Below, one piece after another: positions 10,689 through 22,200 of a DNA stretch of 58,000 nt; within the stretch, counting starts at the first letter, position 1; each line of letters opens with the position of its first letter. The stretch comes from Cryptomeria japonica. Lineage: Eukaryota > Streptophyta > Pinopsida > Cupressales > Cupressaceae. The notes below the pieces were generated by a model that saw only the letters and a program-made list of their open reading frames with translations, did no database searches and had not been told where the DNA came from. Made by a program: the position numbers and the translations under genes. Location of the stretch: positions 212,060,744 to 212,118,743 of the forward strand of contig NC_081411.1 in NCBI RefSeq assembly GCF_030272615.1. Reading direction: 5' to 3'.

Positions 10689-12521
10689 TGTAGTGTCATA
10701 AATTGCGACCCCTGCAATTTTAACCACATTTTGGGTCCTCGCCTTGGTGACGGCATCTTCTTCCCTAACCGAGACCTATTTCTGCATTTCCAACCCTTCA
10801 CCCCTTCTCCTTCATGACTTGTGTCTGCTCTAGACCCTGTCCAGGCCCCAAAATAGGGCAGGACGTCCCCCCCTAGGACAAGGGCGTGGTGCCCTTGTCC
10901 TCACCCCTTAGGGTGGCCCTATGTTAGGTCTACCCGATCTCCTATGCATTATTTGTCTTCGGGGTTTGCAATTCCTCTTTGTCGGGCTTCGGTGGTTGAA
11001 AATTAATCCTTGAGGCATGTATAAAAAGGAATTCAATACCCTCATTTGTTGATGAAATAGCATCGATCAGATGAAGAAATCCTTGCCAAGAAATATATAT
11101 ATATATATATATAATTAATTTATATTAAAAGTTGATAACTATATGTTATCGGGTTAACAATGAATAATATCCAATTGCGTTTTTGTTTTGATCGGCGACT
11201 TGCTTAACATTAGTTAAGCGCCGATCATATGCTATCGGGTTACTAGACCCGATAGCATATTGGTGTCGATTCATAATTAACCCGATAGCATACATTGCAG
11301 ATTCACATTGTTATCGATTGGCAATACCGATCGTTTGGTATATACTATAACCAAAACATTGATCGTTGTGTTAAACCCGATAAGCATACACTGATTCATA
11401 TCGGTTTATTTGTAGAGGCACAATTAAGAGATGCCATGGACAGGCTGGAGACATGTCTGCCAATGACATCTCTCCTGTAAGATATATATGTGCCTGTTAT
11501 TGTTATCCAAAGGACATCGAAATTATTGATGTTCTTTCTCCACCATCTCCAATACATAGAAGATAATTAGAAAACAGAATTGATATATACTGTGAGAAAT
11601 ATTTGCATTGCAATACAACATCATTATACATACCTTGATTTTGAATTGAAATTTGAAGAACTTTTACATCATTCATGGACGGATGGATAATGGATAGACA
11701 GATAAAGAGCATAAGAAGAAGATACAAGATTTCAAGGCCATCATCAAGCATTCAAGCATTCATGTCTTCTTCATTCATCCATTGGAGCAACATTTCAACA
11801 TTCATTTGCAAGCATGTGTGTGTGTTAGGGTTTTGTCATGTTACATGCCATTTCATACTGCATTTGTGGTTACATTTAAGAAGCAAAGCAATCATCATCA
11901 ACAAGTTGCAGATCTACAAGGTATACAATTCCATTGTTTACATTCAAGCATTTGTAATTACTTTCTTTCAAGGTTGATTATTCAACCGAGGTTTGACTAA
12001 GGCAAACCCCTATCCACAACCCCCCTTTCTTCTCTTTTCTGTGTGTAGGTTGCAGGTACACAGTTGTAATTGCAGGTTTGGACTTCATTTGCAGAGGGAC
12101 TTCATTTGCAGAGATGGAAGAACCCTTTTCGTTTCACGGATTTTGTGGAGGACCATGTACATTCCCGCCACGGTCCCGACGACTTTTCTCCAAATTTGCA
12201 AGGTAAATCCATATCAGTCTAATTAGCTCAAATCCGAAGTTACAGCGCGATCCGGAACCAGTAGCTCCTCATTTCACTCATTTTCCCTCTCTTTTCCACA
12301 TAGTCAACAAGTCAACTTTCTCATTTACAAAAGAGGGTAAATCACACTTCAATCATTTGCAATCCACTCGGAATTCACATCCTTGTTCCCCTTGGATTTG
12401 GATCTAGTGGATTCAAGCCCCTCTTTTGAATGTAAAGTTCCTCCCAAGTGATAATCATCCTAGTGGCTTCCTTTCTCTCTCCTAGGTGAGGAGTCACTAG
12501 GATCCAATTTTCCATTTTACA
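10689..12521 (+). mobile_element. Solo LTR, family S, copy 1
   Basis: TG at 10689 and ACA at 12521 are flanked by a perfect GTAAA duplication (10684-10688, 12522-12526). It shares start, TATA region and 3' third with 22791-23963: the AAAATAGGGCA block, ACAAAAGAGGG, CTCTTTTGAATGTAAAG and TTTTACA end. A TATA box (TGTATAAAAAGG) lies at about 11019-11029. It is about 660 bp longer than copy 2, largely through an extra segment near 11090-11690. No internal retroelement domain adjoins it. Confidence 0.85.
11141..11390. repeat. Cluster of nested inverted repeats inside solo LTR S1
   Basis: A perfect 14-bp hairpin lies at 11227-11260 (ATATGCTATCGGGT, loop TACTAG, ACCCGATAGCATAT). It adjoins a second hairpin at 11190-11226 (GATCGGCG and CTTAAC, loop ATTA, with a five-base bulge). 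Related words occur at 11141-11158, 11278-11293 and 11372-11390 in both orientations. An AT dinucleotide run at 11092-11113 precedes the cluster. Confidence 0.85.
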
Positions 12522-12526
12522 GTAAA

Positions 12527-13117
12527 TAATCCTATTTTTCTTCACTTTTGGTCTAATTGAAGCCAATTGTACAATTGTTCTTATCAACCAATATTCTCTA
12601 GCAAAGGACAAAAAACTTTGGAAGTTATGTTTCAGTACAACTCAGCCCCAGAAGAGAAATCAGCCAACCCTAGTTCTTTGGGAGAAGGCTTTAAGACTAA
12701 GAATATGGGGGAGGAGAGAGAGAGAGAGACCCTTCAAATCTCAACTCATGCATTTTACCATATATTATTTTGCTTCCCATATACTCTTTGTTCAGACTTT
12801 CCCCTTAGATATTGATGTACCCTTTCAAACTAACATATGCATTAGAAAACAAAATGGATGGCAGATCCTCATAACAAGATTTTTTTCATTTGGAAGTAGC
12901 AAACTTACAAAGCAAATTGAATGTGTATGCTAAATATAAAATGGAAAAACATGTTCATTAAGGAACCAAAATTAAACAGAGCATATTGCTATGTATGTTC
13001 ACAAAATTACATTTAATTTCCATATAATTCTGTATGCACATATCAGGAGAATGTAATGAAAGGTTGCAATGCCAACCAAGGCAACATTATATTGCAATGA
13101 TCACCACTATAGTATAC
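12527..13117. other. Intronic sequence, nothing recognised
   Basis: No repeat ends or coding similarity were seen apart from a short GA run near 12712-12728. It lies between solo LTR S1 and exon 6. Confidence 0.4.
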
Positions 13118-13203
13118 ATGGAACTGGTGTAAAAGTTGTTCCAACAGAGAGATGCTTGGAACCATATCTGATGCCCATAGTGCCATAATCTTCCAAATTA
13201 ATC
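13118..13203 (-). CDS. Host gene exon 6 (donor uncertain)
   Basis: The acceptor CCAATGCAG precedes GATTAATTTGG. The G completes Arg from exon 5, followed by INLEDYGTMGIRYGSKHLSVGTTFTP. Two GT donors are possible: after CCAT before GTATAC (exon end 13118, chosen here) or after ACACCA before GTTCCA (exon end 13125). No continuing exon was recognised between here and the left edge, where intron 6 would exceed 13 kb. Confidence 0.75.
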
Positions 13204-16200
13204 CTGCATTGGGTGCAGTCAAATTCAAAATAAATGAATACTCATGAGCTCAAAACATACTTTTTAAAAATTGAGCCAGCAAAATTATAATCTTGATAAA
13301 AGAAAAAAGAAGTAAATCTAACAACTCAATTTTAATCATTTTGCATATTAAAAATAAAGCACTTCATAACAACATTATTTGATTAAACTTAAAAACTACT
13401 CTATAATTAGTGCAGGAAAATAATCTCATATTAGCACAATTATTCCACAAACTGGCATGCACACACATCGCAGCTTAGAATTACATACAGACAAATGGAA
13501 CACATAGAATAACTAAGAGAGATGTTTATCAGATGATCAACCCAATTCTCTCCATGATGGCAAATCTTGCAACTTAACTAGATACAACATGAGTGGAAAG
13601 TATATATATGTTGCAGAGCAACCCACCATGATAAAAGAAATATTGGAAGTTCTTTAAATTGTCATCCATCCCAATCTTAATTGTACACTATACTTAATGT
13701 TTAATTCTGAGCTTTCTTTACTTAGAAAAGTATGGTCTAGTACTATCTCCCCTCCTAGACCAGGTTGTCATCCCTAAGTAGCGACCTTGGTAAGACGAAC
13801 AATGTCAATAGAAGTAAAAAAAGAACTAGTTGGCTCTCAGTTAATAAAAAAGATAGATGTCCTAATAGGAATGGGCAAGGGAGGCATTATTTGATGTCCC
13901 AATTTCGACAAATTAAAAATAATATTAACTAATTATAATTATAAAAGGGCTTTAATAATTATAATAGATGTCCTAATAGGAATGGGCAAGGGACACATTA
14001 TGTGATGTCCCAATTTTGACAAGTTTGGATAATTAAATTTTATTAAATTATTTAATATTATAACTCAAAGTATAATTAAAAATAATATTAACTTATTATA
14101 ATTATTAAAGGGCTTTAATTCAAGTCATGACTTACTAACTATCAGGAAGAAACTGGAAAAAATATGTTATAAAGGGAGGCTTTGGGATTGAAGTTATGGA
14201 TTGATTTATTTTCAAGGATATTCTCAGACTTATAGGCTCAGGATGGAAAGTTGAGGGCACCATCTTCGACAACGAGACTATCTACCCTAGGTAGACTTGG
14301 AAGAATCACACAAATTCTTTAGTAGGTTATGAATGGAGATTAACATGATCATCTTGTTGAAGGGAATTAACACATTGCACACACATGGATAATCATGGAC
14401 TTAGTGCTTTATCTCAATTTGAAAATCTGTTCTTGTAAATGCTTTCTAACTTCTTAATTTATTAAGGGAGATTCTCCGAAAGTTCCGGAAGATGGATTGA
14501 ATTTTAAATGTTCACGAACATTTTTTAGTGGTGTCGCCAGATGTTGTGACCATCTCACACATCGCCCCATCAAAACAGGGACCCCCCTCTTTTTGGGGGG
14601 GTCTTGCTTTCTCTTTGCTTCACTTTTCTCTGCTTGTTATGTGTTTTGAATGAGTTAGTGATGGCCTAGGTTAGGTAAATTGGGGTTTTTTTTGAGAAGC
14701 TTGCCTCATAATTGTCCTTAGGGTTCCTTTTAGGGCCGAGTCTAGCCTAAGAATGGGGAAGTCATTGTTCTATGCCAAAGAATTTTAGCAAGATCTTGCC
14801 TTAGAGAGTCGAGGAATGTATATTTTGTAAAGGAAGTCTTGAAAGTTTGAGTCCAGATGAGCCAAGGATATGGGTCAAGTTGTAAAGTTGCTAGGTTAGA
14901 GTGTTGTCAAGGGTCTCCTGTGAGGTTTGAGTTGATAAGATGAGGTAAAGATCAAGTGCAATCATGAAGGAGAGAGTGAAGGGAGTTAAAGACTTTTTCC
15001 CTTAGTTTGATGAAGTTCTTTGTTTGATTGGCTTCAAATTGACAAAGGATGGACATATTTATCCTTTGGAGGCACCTGTGGCTAAGTCTAAACTTGAAGG
15101 TTTGACGAAACAATGAGGAATTTAAGTGAAAACCTCAAATTCGCTCCTGATCCTTCCAAAGGGACAGGAGCGAATTCTCTAGAATCACATATTTGCTCCT
15201 AGCTTGGATTGAAATATTTGTTACTATGGGATGATCACGAGACGATTGATGTATACTTACCTTGAGAAGTGAATCGAAGCAAAGGAAATGATGAATTTGG
15301 GACTAAATGACAAAATTCGCTCCTGACCCTCTCAAGGGTACTAGAGTGAATTTTCTTAAGACCCTCCCTTTTGCTTCAAATATGGACTGATTTCATGCCT
15401 TGGAACCTCAACTAGGACGTTATCATGCCTTGGAAACAATTGAAGTAAAGAAAAATGATGAGAAAGTGAAGGATTTGAGCTTAAAGGAGCAAATTCGCTA
15501 CTGACCCTCTCAAAGGGTCTAGAGCGAATTTCACCTAAGCTCCTGACCCTTCCAAAGGGTCCAGAGCGAAATCCTTAGAAAGGCCAAATTTCTCACCAAA
15601 AGCATTGAGTGGACATCGTTTTGAGGGCAAATGGACTTGATTGAGATGGAGGAAGGACCCAAAAGCTAAGTCTAAGAGCAAAGTTGAAGGAAATGATGAG
15701 AGTTGATATGCAAATAGCTATTTCGCTCCTGACCCTTCCAAAGGGTCCACGACGAATTCTCTTGAAACCTCCTTTTGCTCCAAATTTACATCAACCCTAG
15801 CGTTGATTGAGGTTGATTGAACTTAGAGGCATCCTTAGACATGCGTTTGGGTGAGTTGTGGTCACAAAGTGTGAAGAATTTGTGCAAAAATGCAAAATTC
15901 GCTCCTGATCCTTCCAAAGGGTCCGAAGCGAATTTTCTTGGAGGGTCCTGACCGGGTGAGTTGTGGTCACAAAGTGTGAAGAATTTGTGCAAAAATGCAA
16001 AATTCGCTCCTGATCCTTCCAAAGGGTCTGAAGCGAATTTTCTTGGAGGGTCCTGACCCTTCCAAAGGATCCAAAGAGAAATTCCTAGGAGGTCTTGTAC
16101 CTTGCCTAAGCCTTTGAGCGAAACCTATTCCTAAACGTTTTTTAAGGCAAATGACTTGCTTTTTATGAGAAAAGGATGAGAAATGATTTTTTTTATGAAG

Positions 16201-19200
16201 GAAAATTGAGCATGAAAGCCAATTTCGCTCCTGACCCTCTCAAAGGGTCCAGAGCGAAATCCTTAGAAGGACCCCTATTTCACCCAAAGCACTAAGAAGA
16301 TCTTGTTTTGAGCAAAATTAAAGAGCAAAGTGGCTTGAATGCGATGAGAAGTGAAGTGAAGAATCAAGATGAACGTGAGATTAGAGGAATTGAATGTGAA
16401 TTAAGCCAAAAAAAGGAAATTCGCTCCTGACCCTCCTGAAGGTACAAGAGCGAACTTCTTCAAAAGGACCTTGTATCTTGCCTTAGCGAGTGAGCGAACC
16501 TTATTCCTAAGCAATTTTGGAGGCAAACGACTTGATTTTTATAAAGGACAAGTTGAAAGATGAACAAGATGGAAGAAGAATTGGGCAAGAGAGGAATTTC
16601 GCTCAGGACCCTTCCCAAGGTACCAAAACGAAATGCACTAATGGTGAATGAAACAGCAAACACATTAAACACTAGTGCTTATCCACACGAAGAGAACCTA
16701 CATACCAGAACCTTGGAGTTGCCTCGATAGATCCTTAGGCGAAATCTTCAGCATTTGAGGAAACTTTGTTCAAGAGAGGATAAGGTACCTCTGGGTATTT
16801 TATTCTGTGTTTGATTGTGTATAAAAGACACATCAACAGTATGTAATATTGGTTTACTTGTTTTGATCTGGAGACATGAAATACAATGTGTGCTAGAAAG
16901 GGGACATTACATCAGTGTGCTCCACTACATTTGCTTTAGGTTGCGAACCACTTTGCTTGGCCTGTGCAGCCAAGCGTTTACGACACTCAAGTTTCATATG
17001 ACCAAACTTATGGCAGTAATTGCACTCAACACTTTTCTTCTTGAAGCCTTCTAATGACAGAGCAGAGTTCTACTGAGAAGACGGATGTGGCTACGAATGC
17101 TTGTTCTGTAGAGGATGAGCTGCAACTGCTGCCAAACTATCGCTTGCACCGATCTTGCTGCAAAAGTTTAGTGCAGCAATCAACAAAATTCAGATCAACA
17201 CCAGTTGAGATGATGTTGAGTGTTTCAACAAAATGCTCATAGGACTTTGGCAAACTTTTCAAGCTGATGACGATCATGTCCTAATCCTCCATATTTCGCC
17301 CAAGGGCTTCTAACTAGTCATGGATGTCCTTGATCTGATTGAGATGCTCCTAAAGGGATTTTCGCTCATCCATGGCAATAGAGAAGAGCATATTTTTCAA
17401 AAAGAAGGCTTTGCTCTTATGCAGTGTCTTGAGATGCTCCCATATCTTGGCAGTTGTTTTGCTGATAGGTATCTAAGGAAGTTGATCATCGGTCACTAAG
17501 AGCTTTATGAGCATGACAACTTCACAATTTTGTTCATCAAACTTTGTCTGATCAGGACCGGCTACAGTCGGATGGGGGACCTTTCCAAGGACCAACTGAT
17601 CGATGACACGATACTCAAAAAATGTGAGCATCCACTGCTTCCAAGTATTATAATTTCTATCATTGAATTTCTGACTCCCCTCAAGCAGAATATTCATCAG
17701 AGATGCCATCATGAAAAACTGAGGTCAAAACTGGTTGATTGAATGACGATAGAATATCGAGACAAGAGTTGTTCAACGCGTGAAATCGCGTAAACATGAC
17801 ACGTAATGAACAAAACTGAGGCAAAATTGAAAATTTCTAGGCATGGATCCCAATGTATGGATTGCAGATGACCAAAAAAAATTTGACAGTGACCCAGAAG
17901 AGGATTTAAAAAACCCAAAAAATATTTTGCTAAGACTTAATTTCCAGAAAACCCTAGCCGATGAAAAATACTGAGGGTTCATAAAAACCCTAGGCGGCTT
18001 AAAGAATCTGCAGACTAAAAATATTTTGAAATGTTGGTCGTAAAAAAACAGACCTAGGTCGCAACAAAGAAATTCGACGAAGGATAGTATCGGGTGTCAA
18101 AATAAAATCGTGCAAGGATTTGCAAAGTAAAACGGATCCCGTCGAAAAACACAGACCAAACATATCGCGGGTGAAATGAAAAACACGAGCTCAAAAACTA
18201 GAAGCTACCGAAAATATTGACATTCAAGAGAGAAATCGTTGTCGACATGAGCAAATCGCGCAAAAAAATAATATTGTGAAAGAAGTCTGCGAAAACAAAA
18301 ATTGCGTAGAGAAAACACAAGTGTTGGGATCTGAAAACCTTTCACTCGACCATGAACAAAGGTCGCGACACGAGGAGAGGGCACAACGTCACTAGATTTG
18401 CAAGTTTGTCACAAAAACGAGTGTGAAAAATAAACACGCAGGGAAAAATTTGACAGTGACCCAGAAGAGGATTTAAAAAACCTAGAAGAGGATTTAAAAA
18501 ACCCAAAAAATATTTTGCTAAGACTTAATTTCCAGAAAACCCTAGCCGATGAAAAATACTGAGGGTTCATAAAAACCCTAGGCGGCTTAAAGAATATGCA
18601 GACTAAAAATATTTTGAAATGTTAGTCGTAAAAAAATAGACCTAGGTCGCAACAAAGAAATTCGACGGAGGATAGTATCGGGTGTGAAAATAAAATCGCG
18701 CAAGGATTTGAAAAGTAAAATGGATCCCGCCGAAAAACACAAACCAAACATATCGCGGGTGAAGTGAAAAACACGAGCTCAAAAACTAGAAGCCACCGAA
18801 AATATTGACATTCAAGAGAGAAATCGTTGTCGGCATGAGCAAAGCGCGCAAAAAAATAATATTATGAAAGAAGTATGTGAAAACAAAAATTGCGTAGAGA
18901 AAACACAAGTGTTGGGATCTGAAAACATTTCACTCGACCATGAACAAAGGTCACGACACGAGGAGAGGGCACAACGTCACTAGATTTGCAGGTTTGTCAC
19001 AAAAATGAGCGTGAAAATAAACACGCAGCACACAAACCACAAAAAACACCAAATGTCATCCGGAAACCCTGAAAAAAATAGATCATGATTTCCATAAGAA
19101 TGCAAACTGAAAAAATAAGGACGAAAAACCCTTTCACAGACCTAGGTCATGAAATTTGCAGAGCGAAAACGGATGGGTTGGGACAGAAAATACGAAAAAG

Positions 19201-22200
19201 GATCACATTAAAACCCACAAGCATAGAAACAGACACAAGCAAAAAGGAACTGAAAAAATTATTTCAAAAAAAATTTCACTTAAAAATTTTAGGATTATAA
19301 AAAAAAATTCAAAAAAAATTTAGCCTGAGCTCTAATACCATATTACACAGGTAATTGGTAAATAATTGAATGAATTAAATGAATGATCGAAAAATCATTT
19401 ATATAGTTACAAGATATTAAGAAACAAACGATAACAGAAGTAAAATTAGAAACTACGAATATTTACAATATAACACAATATTGACCATTAAATAAATAAC
19501 TAAAGATATTAATCTAATAGCAACAGCTGACATTGTAAATGACCAAGAATTAAAAAACATGCAATTTCTAAGATTATCAGCATAGTAAAGGAACAAAAAG
19601 CATGCCTTTTCTGGATTAGTATAGGCAGAATAGCAAACACTCCCGTTCCATAATCTCGAAAGAAGGCACATGATCTCAGCTGCAATGTACTGCAAGTGAA
19701 CACAATTGCACAAATCAACCATTTCATATGAGAAAAAAAAATTGCATTTAACTCAATACAATAGTTAAATACAATGAGAAGCTGAATTGGTAAAGAAAGC
19801 ACATTCCACCAACAGTTATCAACTAGATCAAGATTCTACTCACTTATTCGAGTTTGAAACTTTAATGTCCATAAAATTATGTGGATCTTGTGGATGCCTG
19901 CCACACAGAGGAAGATATGCCGTTTCATAGAAATAAAAGAAATCAGAATCAACAGACTAAAATTATTAGTGCAAACAGACTCACTGCTGCCATCGGAATA
20001 TAGCATCTGCCTTGGCATCTGTATTGCTTCCAAATGGACCTCGCAACTATGAAGGTTAAGGCAACTCAAATAAATATGCCTAATAGACAACAACAAGCAG
20101 CCACATTCCTCTAGTAATACAGATAAATTTGATTTAACAAAAGGATATAAGCAACACTACTTGAACAAAAACAAAGAGAGAATGTCTATCAACGTGAACA
20201 AATGCAGCACCACATTAAGAAATCGTTTGCGTTAATATAAACAAAGATTCAATATGAACATTATAAACAAAAGAAAGTAATATACATTAGAAATGAATAC
20301 TGAGCAAGTTAGGAATGACACATATGAACAAGAAATAAGAAAAGTGACAAGTAAGATACAGTATCAATTGCCATTGGAGAGAACTAACATAGATCTGAAA
20401 GAATAACTGAAGGAACAGCTAAAAAGGCATAATCCTAACTGATTTTGGAACTTGCAATGCTAGTGTAGATTCATAAAAAAGTTAAAACCAGAGTCACTAG
20501 GTTATCCTCATGCCCTATTTAATAAAGAACCCCCATCCATGTGCACGTATCCTTAATCTCCTAGTGAATATCGTTTAAACATATCAATTTGAATACAATG
20601 AGTCAACTGGTCATAAAAAAATGGTAAACATGGCAAAAATGATAGTAAGATACAGCCTGGTTCACACAGCTTAGGCAGATGTTAGGCACTTTATAGAATT
20701 TGCATAACTATTTTATCATTTAGACAAATACACTTCAAAATAAAACTCCACCTAGATAATATTAACAGAATAGATAGTAAAAATGCCTCAATTGTAGCAC
20801 CATACCAAATCTACAAGCCCTGTTGTAAAATTTAATAGAGCTGTCTATCAAAAAAATTTTAAATTAGCATAAAACATGTATAATGTAAACATTTGTTACT
20901 TTAACAAGCAAAATAATGTGATACCTTATGGAAAGCAAAACTGAATGCGTAATGTCCATTTTTATTTGACCTTGGAATATAATTGAATAATTAAAATTAA
21001 GTTGTGGACAATAAGAAAATTTAATGATGATAAATTTTCGTTACTTAAAAAGGGCCATAAAATTAATTAATTAAATAAATATTGAATATTCCTAAGCCTT
21101 TTGGGATTATTCGTATTTAATTTAGTGTCGGACCATGGGTGTTTATTAAGTGACTTGTTTTATATAACAGAGAATTATAAGAGGGACACTTCATTATTTC
21201 CCTTATTATTTCCCTTTTGGCAAAGTTTGTTAGAGCATATTTAGTTATTAGTTGCTTTTATACAACTAGTTATACTTTTTTGCCTTTTTACTTAAGTTCA
21301 CTTAAGAGTGCCTGCTTCTAATTTATCTTCTATGCATCTAATTTAGCTAGAGTTCAGTTTTATTTAGCTCCTCATGCTTGCACATTAGTTCTCCTAAATT
21401 TAGCTTAGGGCATCTTTGTGCTTTCTTTATAAGCACCTCAATGTACAATTCTAATTCATTTTGTAATCTTTGCTTTTAAGTAATATAGTATTCATTTGTG
21501 CAGCTCTCGTTTGTGGAAGGTGTGTTATTTGCCATTTGATCTTGTAGGTGTTTGTGTTTCAAAATTCAACAAAATTAAATATTAAGAAGTGAGGGAAATT
21601 TGAAGAGTTTTCTAGAAGCTCCCTAAAAGGGCTATAAAAAGGCAGAATGGGACTCTTTTAAGATATGTTTGGTTTTTATTTTCTCTTGTAGAGCTCTAAG
21701 AACTTCTGACTTCCGGTTCATAAGCCCAAGGATGAAAACCCTTGGATTTGGGCGGATTGGATAAAAATCCAATTCCATCTACTAGGTGGATTCATCTCAA
21801 GATTCACAGTTGCACTTCAATATTCAATGTTGGAGGTTTCATCCTAAAATCTGAAAGGATTCTACATATAAGTTTATCAAATTTATTCTCTTTTTAGAGA
21901 CAAAATGCAGTTATTTTTGAAAATTATTTCATAAGCTTTTTGAGGCATATTTGAAAGCATGGGGTAAAGGACAAATAAAGGGGTCAAAGTGACAATTACA
22001 AGTTTTTTTAGTTACGCACGAGTTAGCAAGAAGCCAAACAGATATAAGACAAAGGTTTGATCATTCACTATTTTGGAGAAATTGTAGCATTCTAAAGGGA
22101 CCACATCATCAGTAGATAATGTACTACGCTACCCTGTTTGCTATTTTTTTCCTTTTTGCAATTTTATCTTAGAGTAATTTCATCAAACAATTTACATACA

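Larger units (their letters stand above)
16912..19493 (-). mobile_element. Copia remnant I (LTR, leader, gag; truncated)
   Basis: Read on the minus strand: a short LTR (about 19493-19341, starting near TAATGGTCA), a primer-binding site TGGTATTAGAGCTCAGGC at 19340-19323, a long AT-rich leader with a large tandem duplication, and then gag from 17712. The sequence is cut at 16911/16912 where GGGGACATTACA, the terminal signature of other LTRs here, abuts it. No protease, integrase or reverse transcriptase remains. It is in the same orientation as the host gene, in intron 5. Confidence 0.75.

Noticed and set aside
12567-12815. 82-codon plus-strand frame next to solo LTR S1, checked as a possible missing host exon on either strand
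   Set aside because: Neither strand gives the expected continuation of the host protein, and no convincing splice sites frame it.
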